A DNA stretch of 64,000 nucleotides from Flavobacterium ginsengisoli (GTDB taxonomy: Bacteria > Bacteroidota > Bacteroidia > Flavobacteriales > Flavobacteriaceae): NCBI RefSeq assembly GCF_029625315.1, contig NZ_CP121110.1, forward strand, positions 4,632,501 through 4,696,500. Reading direction: 5' to 3'. This document shows, one piece after another, positions 62,934 to 64,000 of this stretch (position 1 is the first letter of the stretch; each line of letters opens with the position of its first letter). The position numbers and the translations under genes are program-made. The notes under the pieces were generated by a model, which was not told the origin of the DNA, did not search any database, and was given only the letters and a program-made list of their open reading frames with translations.

Positions 62934-64000
62934 TTAAATTCCTGTGTAGTTGCTAGGCGTTATTGCTAATAATTCTGCTCTAACAGCGTCTGAAACTTCT
63001 AAAGTTGCAATGAAGTTATGAATTGCATTTTTGTCAATTGCTTCGTTGGTTCTAGTCAAACCTTTTAGAGCTTCATATGGATTTGGATAAGCTTCACGAC
63101 GTAAAATTGTTTGGATAGCTTCTGCTACAACTGCCCAGTTTTTCTCTAAATCTTCAGCAAATTTACCTTCGTTTAAAAGTAATTTATTTAAACCTTTCAA
63201 AGTCGCTTCAAAAGCAATAATAGTATGTCCAAAAGGAACACCAACATTACGTAAAACAGTACTGTCAGTTAAATCACGCTGTAATCTTGAAACTGGTAAT
63301 TTAGCGACCAAATGTTCAAAAATAGCATTTGCAATTCCTAAATTTCCTTCAGAGTTTTCAAAATCAATTGGATTCACTTTATGTGGCATTGCAGATGAAC
63401 CAATTTCTCCAGCTTTGATTTTTTGTTTGAAATAATCCATTGAAACATACGTCCAGATATCACGATCTAAATCGATGATAATAGTGTTGATTCTTTTTAA
63501 AGCATCAAAGAAAGCGACAAAATGATCGTAATGCTCAATTTGTGTTGTTGGGAATGAATGTTTTAAACCAAGATCTGTTTCAACAAATTTATTTCCGAAT
63601 TGTTTCCAGTCAATTTGTGGGTATGCTACGTGGTGTGCATTAAAGTTTCCTGTTGCTCCGCCAAATTTAGTCGCAAACGGAATATTGAATAACAAACGCA
63701 TTTGCTCTTCTAAACGCTCAACAAATACCAAAATCTCTTTCCCTAAACGAGTAGGAGAAGCTGGTTGTCCGTGTGTACGCGCTAACATCGGGATGTCTTT
63801 CCATTCAACGCTTAATTCTTTTAATTTTGCAATTACAGCAATTAAGGTTGGCATATAAACTTGCTCAAACGCTTCTTTTGTAGAAAGCGGAATAGCAGTG
63901 TTGTTAATATCTTGAGACGTTAATCCGAAGTGAATGAACTCTTTGTATTGAGATAAACCTAATTTTTCAAAAGCATCTTTAATAAAGTATTCAACCGCTT
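62934..64000 (-). CDS. purB: Adenylosuccinate lyase (N-terminus beyond window)
   Basis: 355 codons of the C-terminal part of a fumarase-fold lyase that splits SAICAR and adenylosuccinate in purine synthesis. HFGLTSQDINNTAIP, ARTHGQPASPT and the mobile signature loop SSAMPHKVNPIDFENSEGN are diagnostic of PurB. The family is about 450 residues, so about 90 lie outside the window. It is read open to base 64000 without a stop. Confidence 0.94.
   Translation of the reverse strand, partial: AVEYFIKDAFEKLGLSQYKEFIHFGLTSQDINNTAIPLSTKEAFEQVYMPTLIAVIAKLKELSVEWKDIPMLARTHGQPASPTRLGKEILVFVERLEEQMRLLFNIPFATKFGGATGNFNAHHVAYPQIDWKQFGNKFVETDLGLKHSFPTTQIEHYDHFVAFFDALKRINTIIIDLDRDIWTYVSMDYFKQKIKAGEIGSSAMPHKVNPIDFENSEGNLGIANAIFEHLVAKLPVSRLQRDLTDSTVLRNVGVPFGHTIIAFEATLKGLNKLLLNEGKFAEDLEKNWAVVAEAIQTILRREAYPNPYEALKGLTRTNEAIDKNAIHNFIATLEVSDAVRAELLAITPSNYTGI

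Noticed and set aside
1..64000. Integrative element, prophage, CRISPR array or restriction system
   Set aside because: No integrase, transposase, phage structural genes, spacer-repeat arrays or restriction genes are seen; gene content and strand order look like core chromosome.

Overview
The window is AT-rich bacterial chromosome from a member of the Bacteroidota, most likely Flavobacterium or a close relative. Evidence: flavobacterial -7 elements of the form TAnnTTTG upstream of many genes, A-rich leaders in place of clear Shine-Dalgarno sites, the 482-residue GAPDH with an N-terminal extension, split methylmalonyl-CoA mutase genes, SusC-style 'LYIIDG' plug modules, and a LytS/LytTR two-component pair. 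Apart from one tRNA it is ordinary core and accessory chromosome: I see no phage, transposase, CRISPR array, rRNA or integron.

Layout. 1-1.3 kb: alanine dehydrogenase (cut by the window edge) divergent from an Lrp/AsnC regulator. 1.4-8.1 kb: GAPDH, a DegP-type periplasmic protease, dapF, an acetyltransferase, mltG and a second lysozyme-like wall enzyme. 8.1-12.8 kb: a minus-strand run udk - divIC/ftsB-like - mutA - mutB; meaB, the mutase chaperone GTPase, lies apart at 56-57 kb. 13.1-18.8 kb: a dienoyl-CoA-reductase-like SDR, a methionine-type aminotransferase, a PepSY-like protein and a dnaA - phosphatase - RsmI-like run. 19-27 kb: thioesterase, YigZ, HAD and ribD, prmC, an ABC permease, hisS and tRNA-Trp. 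27.5-36.4 kb: grpE-dnaJ, a NatA/NatB-type exporter, an NtrC-like response regulator, a one-domain DEAD-like protein, a hydrolase, a HAD phosphatase and an acetyltransferase. 37.5-47 kb: mtaB, an SDR, a scramblase-like protein, a SIMPL protein, and an ECF sigma / anti-sigma / vWA operon in which both partners carry TonB-plug modules. 47-51 kb: PPK2 and a LytS/LytTR system next to an outer-membrane protein gene that seems to be its target. 52-64 kb: MATE pump, sulfatase-family membrane enzyme, meaB, an Rrf2 regulator with its oxidoreductase partner, an AEC carrier, 1-Cys peroxiredoxin, a Kef-type antiporter and purB (cut by the window edge).

Two features cut across the window. First, fourteen conserved genes (dapF, mutB, hisS, a MATE pump, a Kef antiporter, an NtrC-like regulator and others) are broken by single-base frameshifts, eighteen in all. 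Twelve are +1 insertions inside what must have been a GCAGC/GCTGC (or GCGGC) pentamer. The rest are one-base changes in A/T runs. This looks like a systematic base-calling or assembly error at one sequence motif rather than mass gene decay, so I annotate these as full-length genes with a frameshift note. Second, many gaps between genes hold inverted repeats built from short tandem units, including an 8-bp nCTAAGrT unit and a GCCACAGATTAAAAGG family, beside conventional terminators.

The clearest new regulatory signal is a pair of near-identical 30-bp elements, each with two TTnGTCAAA direct repeats 21 bp apart. One lies upstream of the LytS kinase gene and the other upstream of the neighbouring outer-membrane protein gene. 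They are the expected form of a LytTR operator and predict a small self-contained regulon.
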